Below are positions 42,087 to 49,608 of a DNA stretch of 64,000 bases, piece by piece. The stretch is from Bryobacterales bacterium (GTDB taxonomy: Bacteria; Acidobacteriota; Terriglobia; Bryobacterales; UBA6623). Position 1 is the stretch's first letter. The number at the start of each line of letters is the position of its first letter. Position numbers and translations under genes: made by a program. Where the stretch lies: the NCBI GenBank assembly GCA_022826925.1, contig JAJDTX010000094.1, positions 1 through 64,000 of the forward strand. Reading direction: 5' to 3'. The notes beneath the pieces are model-generated. The model did not search any database. It worked only from the letters and a program-made list of their open reading frames with translations, and was not told the DNA's origin.

Positions 42087-44066
42087 ATGAACAACGTAGC
42101 GAGGCCGGCGGCGAACGCAGTGGCGTGGCGCGTGATCGCGCTGCTACTGCTCGCGGGAGGTGTCCTGCCCGCAGAAGATGCTGTGCATGCGGGCGAGTTT
42201 ACCGTCGAGCATCCGACTCTGCACAATCTCGGTTTCGAGTGGGCCATCAGCGGAGATGATGACCGTGACGCCAGCGTTGCGGTGGCGTTTCGCAAGGCGG
42301 GGCAGGACGCGTGGCGCCAGGCACTGCCGCTGGTTCGCATCGGCGGCGAGCGCGTCTTCCGCACGCGCGAGAATCTGGACTACACCGTGCCGGACGGCTT
42401 CGCCGGCAGCATTCTCAACCTCGAGCCGGGCACGGAGTACGAGTGCCGCTTCAAGCTCACCGATCCGGACGGCACGAGCGGGAAGGTCGAGCACTTGGTG
42501 CGAGTCACCACGCGCACCGAGCCGATGCCCTACGAGGGCGGGCGCGTGCTGCATGTCTACCCGCCCGACCACGAGGGCGACAAGCTGGAGCCGCACTTCA
42601 CCAGCTTGCTGCAGGCCTATTACGGGGCGGGCTTGGGCGACTGGAACGTCGTCTGGGAGCGGCCGGTCAGCCCGGGCGATACGATTCTCGTTCACGCCGG
42701 GCTGTACCGCAACGACCGGCTGAACTATGTCGATCCGATGATGACTCCGTTCGACGGCACGAACTGGCTCACCCTCAAGGGGACTGCGGAAAAGCCGATC
42801 ACGATCCGCGGGGCGGGCGACGGGGAAGCGGTATTCGACGGGGCGGGGAACCACCGGCTGTTCGATGTCAGCGCTTCAGCTCACCACATCTTCGAAGGGC
42901 TGACGTTTCGCAACACGGACATCGCCATCTTCGCCGGTTTCAAGGGCGTTGCCGGGGCGCGGAACCTGACGGTGAAGAAGTGCCGCTTCGAAGACATCGG
43001 ATTCGGCGTTTGGACCGAGTACGCGGGTTCGAGCGACTTTTACATCGCCGACAACATCTTTCTCGGCCGACCCGAGCAGCGCAACCTGCTGGTCGGCTGG
43101 ACCGGGCCGCTTTGGCGCGGTGTCGGGCCTTATGGTTCCCATGAAGTGCGGAGCTATTACGCGGTCAAGGTCTACGGGCCCGGCCACGTTATCGCCCACA
43201 ACGCCGTGGCCTACTTTCACGACGGCATCGGCATTTCGACCTACGGCACGCCCGAGGCCGATCCGGAGCGGCGGGCGTCCTCGATCGACATCTACAACAA
43301 CGACATCCACATGTCGGGAGACGACTTCATCGAGACCGACGGCGGCGTCCACAACATCCGGGTATTCAACAACCGGGGCGTCAACGCCGCCCACGGAGGC
43401 TACAGTTCGCAGCCTGTCTTTGGTGGGCCGGCCTACTTTATCCGCAACCTCCTGTACCACGTGCCGAGCGGGGTCGCGTTCAAGTTTTCTGCCAAGGCGG
43501 CGGGCCTGTTCGCCTACCACAACACCATCATCGGCGAGCAGGTGGCGAGCGATCCCTCCTCGAACATGCACTACCGCAACAACCTCTTCCTAGGCCGGGA
43601 CACGCCTGGTCGCGGCGTGATGACGTGGTCGAACGCAGGCCAGACGTTCAGCTCGGATTACAACGGGTTCCGGCCCAACGCCGGCGTAAGGGAGCAGTAT
43701 CGCTGGCGCGCTCCGGACGAGGGAGCGGTGCTTCCGGGTGCTCCAGCACCCGCCTGGCGGACGTTTTCCAGCCTGCGCGAGCTGCGGGCGGCCACCGGCC
43801 AGGAGCAGCACGGCCTTGAAGTCGACTTCGAAATCTTCGAGCGGATGATTCCTCCCGACCCGCAGCAAAGGCACGCGGTCTACCACGCCCGGGAGCTGAA
43901 TTTCCGACTCAGGCCCGGTAGCGCGGCCGTAGATGCCGGGGTTGTGATCCCGACCGTGAATGATGGGTTCGTCGGTGCCGCGCCGGATCTGGGGGCGTTG
44001 GAGGTGGGCGGGGACGAACCCCATTACGGTCCGCGCTGGCTGGCGAGCCAGCCGTTCTACCAATAG
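42087..44066 (+). CDS. Exported right-handed beta-helix protein
   Basis: After a signal peptide (VIALLLLAGGVLPAEDAVHA) comes a fibronectin-III-like region (SILNLEPGTEYECRFKLTDPDG, shown as the end of a strand set). A right-handed parallel beta-helix (about residues 190-520) follows, with rungs such as HIFEGLTFRNTDIAIFAG, LTVKKCRFEDIGFGVW, SIDIYNNDIHMSGDDF and IRVFNNRGVNAAHGG. Beta-helices of this kind occur in polysaccharide lyases and glycan-binding proteins; catalytic residues cannot be assigned by eye. The 659-residue protein follows the propeller-PHP gene. GGTGAG lies just before the ATG. Confidence 0.82.
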   Translation: MNNVARPAANAVAWRVIALLLLAGGVLPAEDAVHAGEFTVEHPTLHNLGFEWAISGDDDRDASVAVAFRKAGQDAWRQALPLVRIGGERVFRTRENLDYTVPDGFAGSILNLEPGTEYECRFKLTDPDGTSGKVEHLVRVTTRTEPMPYEGGRVLHVYPPDHEGDKLEPHFTSLLQAYYGAGLGDWNVVWERPVSPGDTILVHAGLYRNDRLNYVDPMMTPFDGTNWLTLKGTAEKPITIRGAGDGEAVFDGAGNHRLFDVSASAHHIFEGLTFRNTDIAIFAGFKGVAGARNLTVKKCRFEDIGFGVWTEYAGSSDFYIADNIFLGRPEQRNLLVGWTGPLWRGVGPYGSHEVRSYYAVKVYGPGHVIAHNAVAYFHDGIGISTYGTPEADPERRASSIDIYNNDIHMSGDDFIETDGGVHNIRVFNNRGVNAAHGGYSSQPVFGGPAYFIRNLLYHVPSGVAFKFSAKAAGLFAYHNTIIGEQVASDPSSNMHYRNNLFLGRDTPGRGVMTWSNAGQTFSSDYNGFRPNAGVREQYRWRAPDEGAVLPGAPAPAWRTFSSLRELRAATGQEQHGLEVDFEIFERMIPPDPQQRHAVYHARELNFRLRPGSAAVDAGVVIPTVNDGFVGAAPDLGALEVGGDEPHYGPRWLASQPFYQ

Positions 44067-44156
44067 CCCGGACAACCGCAGGAGGCGGCCAAGGTTGGCG
44101 TACGCAGCGATCAGACGGTCGAGGCCTGCCACCACCGGTCCGGTAAGCATCAAGCC

Positions 44157-45038
44157 ATGCGCCCAACCGACATAGATCGCTCTGCAGAGCCCAGCGGCGA
44201 GCGGCTTGCGCTCGATGCTAGCGATCCGGACTTGCGGAACGAACACCTAGCTCGCTATTGCTTTGCAGAGCCGCTGGCTCGCGGGCGGCGTGTCTTGGAT
44301 GTCGGCTGCGGGGAGGGGTACGGGGCGCAGAGGCTTGTAGGAGAGAGCGCAGCCGTGTACGGCATGGACAATTCCGAGCAGGCTATTTCCCGTGCCCGGG
44401 CCAACTGTCCGGGAGTCGTTCTCGTGCGTGGAGATTGCGTGAAGCTGCCCTTTGCGGACGCATCGTTAGACCTTGTCACGGCCTTCGAGGTGATCGAACA
44501 CCTGAACGGCTGGCGGGATCTCATCAGCGAAGCGGCACGGGTCTTGGACGCTTCCGGGGTCTTTGTGGTGTCAACTCCGAACCGGGACTACTACCGGACC
44601 ACCCGCGACGACCCGAATCCGTTCCACGTGCACGAGTTCGCGCACGAGGAATTCCATGCCGCGCTGATGGCCGCGTTTCCGTACTGCACGGTCTTCTTGG
44701 AGAATCACGTTGGAGCGGTCTCGATCAGCTCGCCGAGTGCGGGAAAGACCACAGCGCACCTCGAGACTCGCGAAGCCGATCCGGCAGCGGCCCACTTCTT
44801 CGTCGCGGTTTGCTCAATGAGCCCGCTGAACGACCTGCAGGGTCTCGCGTTCCTGCCGAGCGACGCCAATCTGCTGCGGGAGCGGGAACTGCACATCGCC
44901 AAGCTGCGCGAATGGGTGGCTGCCCTGGAATCGCGGCATGAGCTGGTCGAACGCAAGATGAGCCGAGAACTCTCGCGATGGCCCTATCGCGTCCTCCGTC
45001 GCCTGCGGCTGGCGCCTAGGCTGCCGCGCAAGTGGTGA
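44157..45038 (+). CDS. Class I SAM-dependent methyltransferase
   Basis: The SAM fold is clear: motif I RVLDVGCGEGYGAQRL, motif II VYGMDNSEQAIS, motif III VRGDCVKLPFADASLDLVTAFEVIEHL (shown in family order) and a Methyltransf_11-like STPNRD. The C-terminal 80 residues contain a coiled-coil-like stretch (LLRERELHIAKLREWVAALESRHE) and a basic end. The substrate is unknown; such proteins often sit in surface polysaccharide loci, and GT-type neighbours are not present here. The start at 44157 lacks a strong Shine-Dalgarno. Confidence 0.9.
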   Translation: MRPTDIDRSAEPSGERLALDASDPDLRNEHLARYCFAEPLARGRRVLDVGCGEGYGAQRLVGESAAVYGMDNSEQAISRARANCPGVVLVRGDCVKLPFADASLDLVTAFEVIEHLNGWRDLISEAARVLDASGVFVVSTPNRDYYRTTRDDPNPFHVHEFAHEEFHAALMAAFPYCTVFLENHVGAVSISSPSAGKTTAHLETREADPAAAHFFVAVCSMSPLNDLQGLAFLPSDANLLRERELHIAKLREWVAALESRHELVERKMSRELSRWPYRVLRRLRLAPRLPRKW

Positions 45039-45068
45039 GCGGGCGAACATGATCGCAGCTGAATAGCG

Positions 45069-45737
45069 CTACGGCTTGTAGAACCACAGCCAGTGGTACT
45101 GAGTTCCGGCCCCCGCGCTGCGGCGAAGCTCGAAACCATGCCGCTTGGCCATCGTGGCGGCTTGGATTTCGGAAACACTGGCGCCGAGCCAAGTGTCGCG
45201 ACCATTCTGGAGCAGGTTAGACCCTTGATACCCCTGCACTTGGAACTTAAAAGTTGATCCTCTGCGCAAGCATTGGCTTACGGCGCCGACATAGCTGTCG
45301 ATGACTGCCCGGCTGGGGATATGTTGGAACACGATGAACGAGTAGGCGAAGTCGAAGTCTAGGTCCCCGAGCACCCGCAGGTCCTTGCCCGAGTTGTGGT
45401 AGACGTGGGCGTTTGGCGTGTTCCGTAGGAACTGCTTGGCTCGTCGCACCATCTCTTCACTGACATCGACGCCGTGCACCTCTCCGAACGTCGCCGCAAG
45501 CGCCCTAGTCATGCGTCCGACGCCACAGCCGATCTCCAAGACCCGCATTCGGGCCGGGTCACGTCCCTGGCAGACTGCGTCCATGTCGTTGAGAATGTGG
45601 TCGCGGACGTTCTCTTCTCCGGTAGCGAAGAACTCCTTTTCGTCCCAACCTGACCGAGCGGTATTGACGAAGTGCATTGCGTCCGTGCGGGCGCGACGGT
45701 CCCAATCTCTGCGCATCTTGCGCGTCAAGTCTGCCAT
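45069..45737 (-). CDS. Class I SAM-dependent methyltransferase
   Basis: Motif I is RVLEIGCGVGRMTRALA, motif II VHGVDVSEEMVRRA, and the post-motif reads FDFAYSFIVFQHIPS. A leading helix (RRDWDRRARTDAMHFV) resembles the 'MTs with N-terminal DWxxRA' group found in glycan and antibiotic loci. The 222-residue form starting at the ATG at 45737 is annotated. The frame is open for another 135 codons upstream; the part just before 45737 (TGWYLLFSRILSSLQ) could be coding, so the true start may lie further right. It converges with the methyltransferase at 44157. Confidence 0.82.
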   Translation of the reverse strand: MADLTRKMRRDWDRRARTDAMHFVNTARSGWDEKEFFATGEENVRDHILNDMDAVCQGRDPARMRVLEIGCGVGRMTRALAATFGEVHGVDVSEEMVRRAKQFLRNTPNAHVYHNSGKDLRVLGDLDFDFAYSFIVFQHIPSRAVIDSYVGAVSQCLRRGSTFKFQVQGYQGSNLLQNGRDTWLGASVSEIQAATMAKRHGFELRRSAGAGTQYHWLWFYKP

Positions 45738-46354
45738 CTGCAGGCTGCTGAGGATTCGGCTGAACAAGAGATACCAACCGGTGATAGTGACATTATGTGC
45801 GACATGGTCTGGGGCATCGTGCCATGACCACGGGCGCCTCCCTTGCCCAGATTGAGACGGTTTGTAGAGATTGATTCCAGTTTCCACGTCTTGGAACCAC
45901 CGAGCGCTTTCTTGAGAGCCGGTTGCGGGTCCGCCGGGCGGTGGCGATCTGGGAGGCGGTGGAGAACACGTACGCCACGAGGGGGCCGATTGCGAGACCG
46001 CCCTCGAGGATTGTGTGGAAGCCGCCGACGACCGCGGACGGGAGATGGGGGGAGGGAGGCTAGGGTCTTCTTGCGGATGCGCTTGTCCTCGCGCTAGATC
46101 TGGAGAGGAAGGATGGCGCGTTCGAGGGCTCCGTCGGGCCACTTTCGACCTGGAAGGACATGGGCGGCAGATACGGAAACGGCGGAGGAGAGTGTGGCAG
46201 GCAATGCGTGAGTGCGAAACTTCGAGAGTATTGCACCGACCTTCGCGATGGGAACAATACGTCAGCTAGCGTGCCTTCGGAGCGAAACAAGCCCTTTGTT
46301 TTCAACTGGTCATCGGCCGATTAGTTTTGTGAAGTCCCCGGTAAGAGTAGCCAT
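45738..46354. other. Intergenic region, no gene recognised
   Basis: The left part is the open upstream extension of the methyltransferase frame. The middle contains purine-rich, GC-poor stretches near 46010-46080 without a convincing gene. The right end leads into the promoter at 46355. No tRNA or repeat was found. Confidence 0.4.
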
Positions 46355-46383
46355 TTGACTTGCGGTGGTGCACTCCTTATAAA
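46355..46383 (+). promoter_or_regulatory. Near-consensus promoter placing +1 at the start codon
   Basis: TTGACT (46355-46360) and TATAAA (46378-46383) are separated by exactly 17 bases, each matching consensus at five of six positions. The ATG of the next gene begins seven bases after the -10 box, where transcription should start, so the mRNA would be leaderless. Confidence 0.6.
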
Positions 46384-46389
46384 GAGGCC

Positions 46390-47106
46390 ATGGACTCCTT
46401 CAGAACCCCCATCGTCTTGGTTGCAGTGCTGTGTTGCGGGACCGCGGTTGGCCAGCAGGTCACGTATATCGCCGATCCCGGTGCCGGAGGCGCCACCAGT
46501 GATAGCGATCCTGGCTACGGGTACCATTCTCGGCTCCAAGAGATGATCAGCCTCACTGATGAACAACAAGAGCAGGTCTCGAGCATCAACTATGCTCTCG
46601 AAGATGCCCTGTTTCCCATAACGCTAGAAGCGTTCCAGAAATACTGGGAGCTTGGGCGTGCATTTCGTGCTGAGCCACCGGACGAGGCGACTGTCAAGAT
46701 GCTCGTGGCTGATTTCGAGCGTATCGAGGGGAGGGTGGACAGCGTGACATCGGAGCACCGGAAGATGGCTCGCGCGATTTTGAACTGGCAGCAGCTTATC
46801 GTGCTCGGGAGCCTAGAGGCAGCCCTTGAGCAATATTGGGCAGCTCAGGAAGCGATTCAACTCAACCTCATCGCTCCGCAGGACTTTCTTGGGCCTGGGG
46901 GCTTCCTTGGGCCAGGAGACATCTTTAGGGGAGGGGGCTTCATTCCTTTCGGGGCCAGGGTTGCGTTGTTTCCCGAGCGCAGGAATGCGGCGCCCCGCCA
47001 ACCCGGCACCGAAACGACCTTGGACCCAGTCCGCTTGAGTCAGCGACTGGCCAGGCTGCTTGCTGGGCAGCAGATCGCGGAGAGGGCTGTCAAGCGAGCA
47101 CGCTGA
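46390..47106 (+). CDS. Exported Spy/CpxP-like helical protein
   Basis: A signal peptide (TPIVLVAVLCCGTAVG) is followed by a long helical region with LTDEQQEQVSSINYALEDAL, which matches the LTxxQ-type start of Spy/CpxP/CnrR periplasmic chaperone-like domains, and a second helix pair (about residues 90-150). The C-terminus has an unusual Gly/Phe/Pro repeat (FLGPGGFLGPGDIF). It may sense envelope or metal stress. The 238-residue reading starts at the ATG at 46390, chosen because the promoter ends just before it. Confidence 0.65.
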   Translation: MDSFRTPIVLVAVLCCGTAVGQQVTYIADPGAGGATSDSDPGYGYHSRLQEMISLTDEQQEQVSSINYALEDALFPITLEAFQKYWELGRAFRAEPPDEATVKMLVADFERIEGRVDSVTSEHRKMARAILNWQQLIVLGSLEAALEQYWAAQEAIQLNLIAPQDFLGPGGFLGPGDIFRGGGFIPFGARVALFPERRNAAPRQPGTETTLDPVRLSQRLARLLAGQQIAERAVKRAR

Positions 47107-47275
47107 GATCGTGTCCAGCGCCATGGGTCGGCCATGGCAGTTGTACGCCAAGTTATTTCGAGGGGTGATTTCCAGATCGTTTCGGCAGTAGTGGTGAAGG
47201 TCTCTCAAGTCCGCTCCTTAGTCCCGGCCAGCGGGGCTAAGCGGTGCCTTGCGCTGCGATCTTGAGTCGGCCGGT

Positions 47276-47575
47276 TCACTCCAAGCTGGACTCCCGAATG
47301 ACAATATCCACGTCGCGTCCTAGCCTTGCGAGGAGGCGCAAGAGGCGCTCCAACGAGTACTCGCGGAAATTCCCCCGAAGCAGGCGCGATACATCGGGTT
47401 GAGACAGCCCGAGCAGTTTTGCCGCCTCGACCTGTTTGAGTCGGCGCTCTCGAATAATCTTGTCGATCCGGGCGACGAGCTCGGCCTTGAGCATATGCGC
47501 GTCAGCATCTGGCAATCCCAAGTCAGCGAATACGTTTCCGCTGCTCCGTTCGATCTCGACACATTCGGTCCGCAT
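47276..47575 (-). CDS. HigA-like XRE-family antitoxin, apparently without its toxin
   Basis: The helix-turn-helix is at about residues 30-70 (KQVEAAKLLGLSQPDVSRLLRG), preceded by SSGNVFADLGLPDADAHMLKAELV, the pattern of HigA2/XRE_2 antitoxins. The length of 99 fits. Its usual HigB partner should lie just upstream on the same strand, but only about 50 bases separate it from a decayed vapC. It is therefore an orphan antitoxin that could still repress its own promoter or neutralise a distant toxin. An ATG at 47596 is an alternative start. Confidence 0.8.
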   Translation of the reverse strand: MRTECVEIERSSGNVFADLGLPDADAHMLKAELVARIDKIIRERRLKQVEAAKLLGLSQPDVSRLLRGNFREYSLERLLRLLARLGRDVDIVIRESSLE

Positions 47576-47627
47576 CAATCTGCCGCGAGCCGCCATGTCG
47601 CATTATGGTGGTTCCGCCATACACCTG

Positions 47628-47879
47628 TCAGTGCCGATTCCTGGCGAGCAAAATTGTGGTCGGAACCTCCCATATCTGCGGTCCGAGGCCTGGCCCGGAC
47701 CTCAGACGATGCTGGGGCCTCTCGACGAACTGAATCGGGCCTGAACCCAACCGCCGAACGGCATCTCGCATCATTGCGCCCCAGAATGCGAGCCGGTGTT
47801 CGTGCCGGTCGCCTGAATCGCGATCCACTGCACAGATGAGGATGTTGGTATCGAGGCAGAACCGGCCCCTAGCGGTCAT
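47628..47879 (-). pseudogene. vapC: Truncated VapC PIN-domain toxin, inactive
   Basis: The N-terminus is that of a PIN toxin (RFCLDTNILICAVDRDSGDRHEHR, shown as two family blocks), including the first active-site Asp. The next residues, LAFWGAMMRDAVRR, match the family block normally reading FWDAM about 60 residues later, so the middle of the gene (with the catalytic Glu) has been deleted in frame. Gly also replaces the third acid. The remaining C-terminus is not family-like. The product has 83 residues against about 135 for the family. The start overlaps the antitoxin gene by 11 bases, as expected for the original pair. Confidence 0.65.
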
Positions 47880-48114
47880 AGAGTTCCTCGCGGTTTGCGC
47901 GCAGGCCGCCAACTCTGGCACCCTCGTCCAAGAATGCCATCTTCCGCCGATATGCAGCCGCCCATTCGGGGCCGACCATCCGATCCGCGCAGTGAGGCGT
48001 CAGCTTGGCGATGGGTCGGCCCCGACGGGTCATGTCGAAACTCTCTCCCTGTTCCACTACGTTGACCAGCTCCGAGAACTCTTTGCTGGCGATCGCCAAC
48101 GAAATCTCACGCAC
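47869..48114 (-). CDS. vapB: Phd/YefM-type antitoxin (VapB)
   Basis: The 81-residue protein has the antitoxin fold EISLAIASKEFSELVNVVEQG followed by TRRGRPIAKLTP, in the pattern of Phd/YefM DNA-binding modules, and an acidic to basic C-terminal tail for toxin binding. It appears intact, while the downstream toxin gene is truncated, so it may persist as an orphan repressor. It differs in sequence from the other VapB at 2348-2626. Confidence 0.8.
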   Translation of the reverse strand: MREISLAIASKEFSELVNVVEQGESFDMTRRGRPIAKLTPHCADRMVGPEWAAAYRRKMAFLDEGARVGGLRANREELYDR

Positions 48115-48221
48115 GACACAACATCCTTATTGCGATTGAGATTTGAGGCGGCCGTCCCCTTGCAATCTGCTCCATGGACCGGCCTGTCGCGCGGGCTCGG
48201 CCGACCGCAACACGGCTGTCC

Positions 48222-49598
48222 TCAAGCGAACAGCTCGCGCACGACCCGGTTGGCGAGCATGCGGGTGGGCGAAAAGATCTCGATGTAGTGGTACACCCGC
48301 CCGGAGGGGGTCTCCTTGATGCTCTTCGTCCAGTCGATCCCCATGGCGGCATAGATGGTGGTCACCATGTCTTCCGGATAGACGGGACGGTTCCCGCTCC
48401 ATCCGAAGTCAGTGATCTCCGCGCCTGAGTCGTTGGTTGCGCCCAGCACCTGCCCGGGCACTACGCCGCCGCCCGCGAACAGCCCGGTGAAGGCGTACTG
48501 GTAGTGGTCGCGGCCGGCGATGTTCGTCAGCGCCCCCGGCGTCCTCCCGAACTCGCCGGCGCACACCACCAGCGTCTCGTCCAAGACCGATGTGCCGTCG
48601 TCGCGCTTGGTCTGGTCGAGATCGTCCAGAAGTTGGCTCAGCGCGGTATCGAGTTCCTTGGAGCGCTGGTAGAAATTACCCTGCTCGTAGATCGAGCCGT
48701 GGTGGTCCCAGTCCTCGTGGGTAAGGAAGATGAAGTGCGTCCCGGCGTCGGCCACCACCAAGTTGCGCGCCAGCACGAAGGAGTCGCCGACCGGGTTGCT
48801 GCCGTAGCGCGCCTTGTCTTCGGCGGAAATGCTGAATATGCCGGCGCTGCGCGGGTCCGACATGATCTCCACGGCGCCTTCGTAGTGGTTGTGAAAGTCC
48901 CGGTACGCCTTCCTCTCCAGCGCCGGGTCGGCGCGCACGCGGCCGTCAAACCGCTGCAGCAGCTCCCAGCGGCGCTTGAAGTTGGGCAGGTCCTCTTCGC
49001 GGGGCGCCAGCGAAGAGATGTCCGAGGAGGTGTTGACATGGAACGGCGTGTATGTCGCCGGCAGGAATCCCGAGCCGATCAATCCGACCTGCGGAAACGT
49101 GTTGAAGCCTACGAAAGGCGGCAGGCAATCGCCCGGCTTGCGTCGCGTGGCGTACTCGTAGGCCACCACCGAGCCGACGCCCGGCAGTTCCGGCGCTAGC
49201 GCCGGGTTGTGCTGGTGGCCGGTCTGCATGTAGTACTGCCCGCGGCCGTGCTGGCTCTCCCAGGTCGCCATGGACCGCATCAGCGAGTACTTGTCCCGGC
49301 GCTTGGCCAGTTCCGGGTACAGCCCCATGGGCCACTTGCCGACGCCGGGAAGCTTCTGCACGGCGAAGTCCTCGGGCGTCCACGGCCCTTCCTTGAAGTC
49401 CCAGCCGTCCACGTGCGACGGGCCTCCCTCCAGCATCACGAAGATGCAGAAGCGCGCCTTGCCCTCCGCCGGTGCCGTCGTTCCCGTGGCCCTTGCCTTC
49501 GGCTGCACCACCGGCAGGAAGTGGTAGCCCGTCACGGCGACCGAGCCGATGCGCATGACTTCGCGCCGGGTCAGGAAGTGGTCTTCGAATCGTGCCAC
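48222..49598 (-). CDS. DUF1501 family exported protein (sulfatase-like fold)
   Basis: The N-terminus has a twin-arginine signal (FLTRREVMRIGSVAVTGYHF). Family blocks include CIFVMLEGGPSHVDGWDFKEG, SQHGRGQYYMQTGHQHNP, and toward the end LVVCAGEFGRTPGA, GRDHYQYAFTGLFAGGGV and PEDMVTTIYAAMGID. The fold is alkaline-phosphatase/sulfatase-like, and the function is not established. The gene follows the DUF1549/DUF1553 gene by ten bases in the same direction, the conserved pairing seen in Planctomycetes, Acidobacteria and Verrucomicrobia. Confidence 0.93.
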   Translation of the reverse strand: MARFEDHFLTRREVMRIGSVAVTGYHFLPVVQPKARATGTTAPAEGKARFCIFVMLEGGPSHVDGWDFKEGPWTPEDFAVQKLPGVGKWPMGLYPELAKRRDKYSLMRSMATWESQHGRGQYYMQTGHQHNPALAPELPGVGSVVAYEYATRRKPGDCLPPFVGFNTFPQVGLIGSGFLPATYTPFHVNTSSDISSLAPREEDLPNFKRRWELLQRFDGRVRADPALERKAYRDFHNHYEGAVEIMSDPRSAGIFSISAEDKARYGSNPVGDSFVLARNLVVADAGTHFIFLTHEDWDHHGSIYEQGNFYQRSKELDTALSQLLDDLDQTKRDDGTSVLDETLVVCAGEFGRTPGALTNIAGRDHYQYAFTGLFAGGGVVPGQVLGATNDSGAEITDFGWSGNRPVYPEDMVTTIYAAMGIDWTKSIKETPSGRVYHYIEIFSPTRMLANRVVRELFA

Positions 49599-49608
49599 GC
49601 GACTGCTC

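Noticed and set aside
45738-46142. Upstream extension of the methyltransferase frame
   Set aside because: Most of it is Pro/Ser/Arg-rich and unlike protein, though the last 40 codons before 45737 are ambiguous and are noted in the gene entry.
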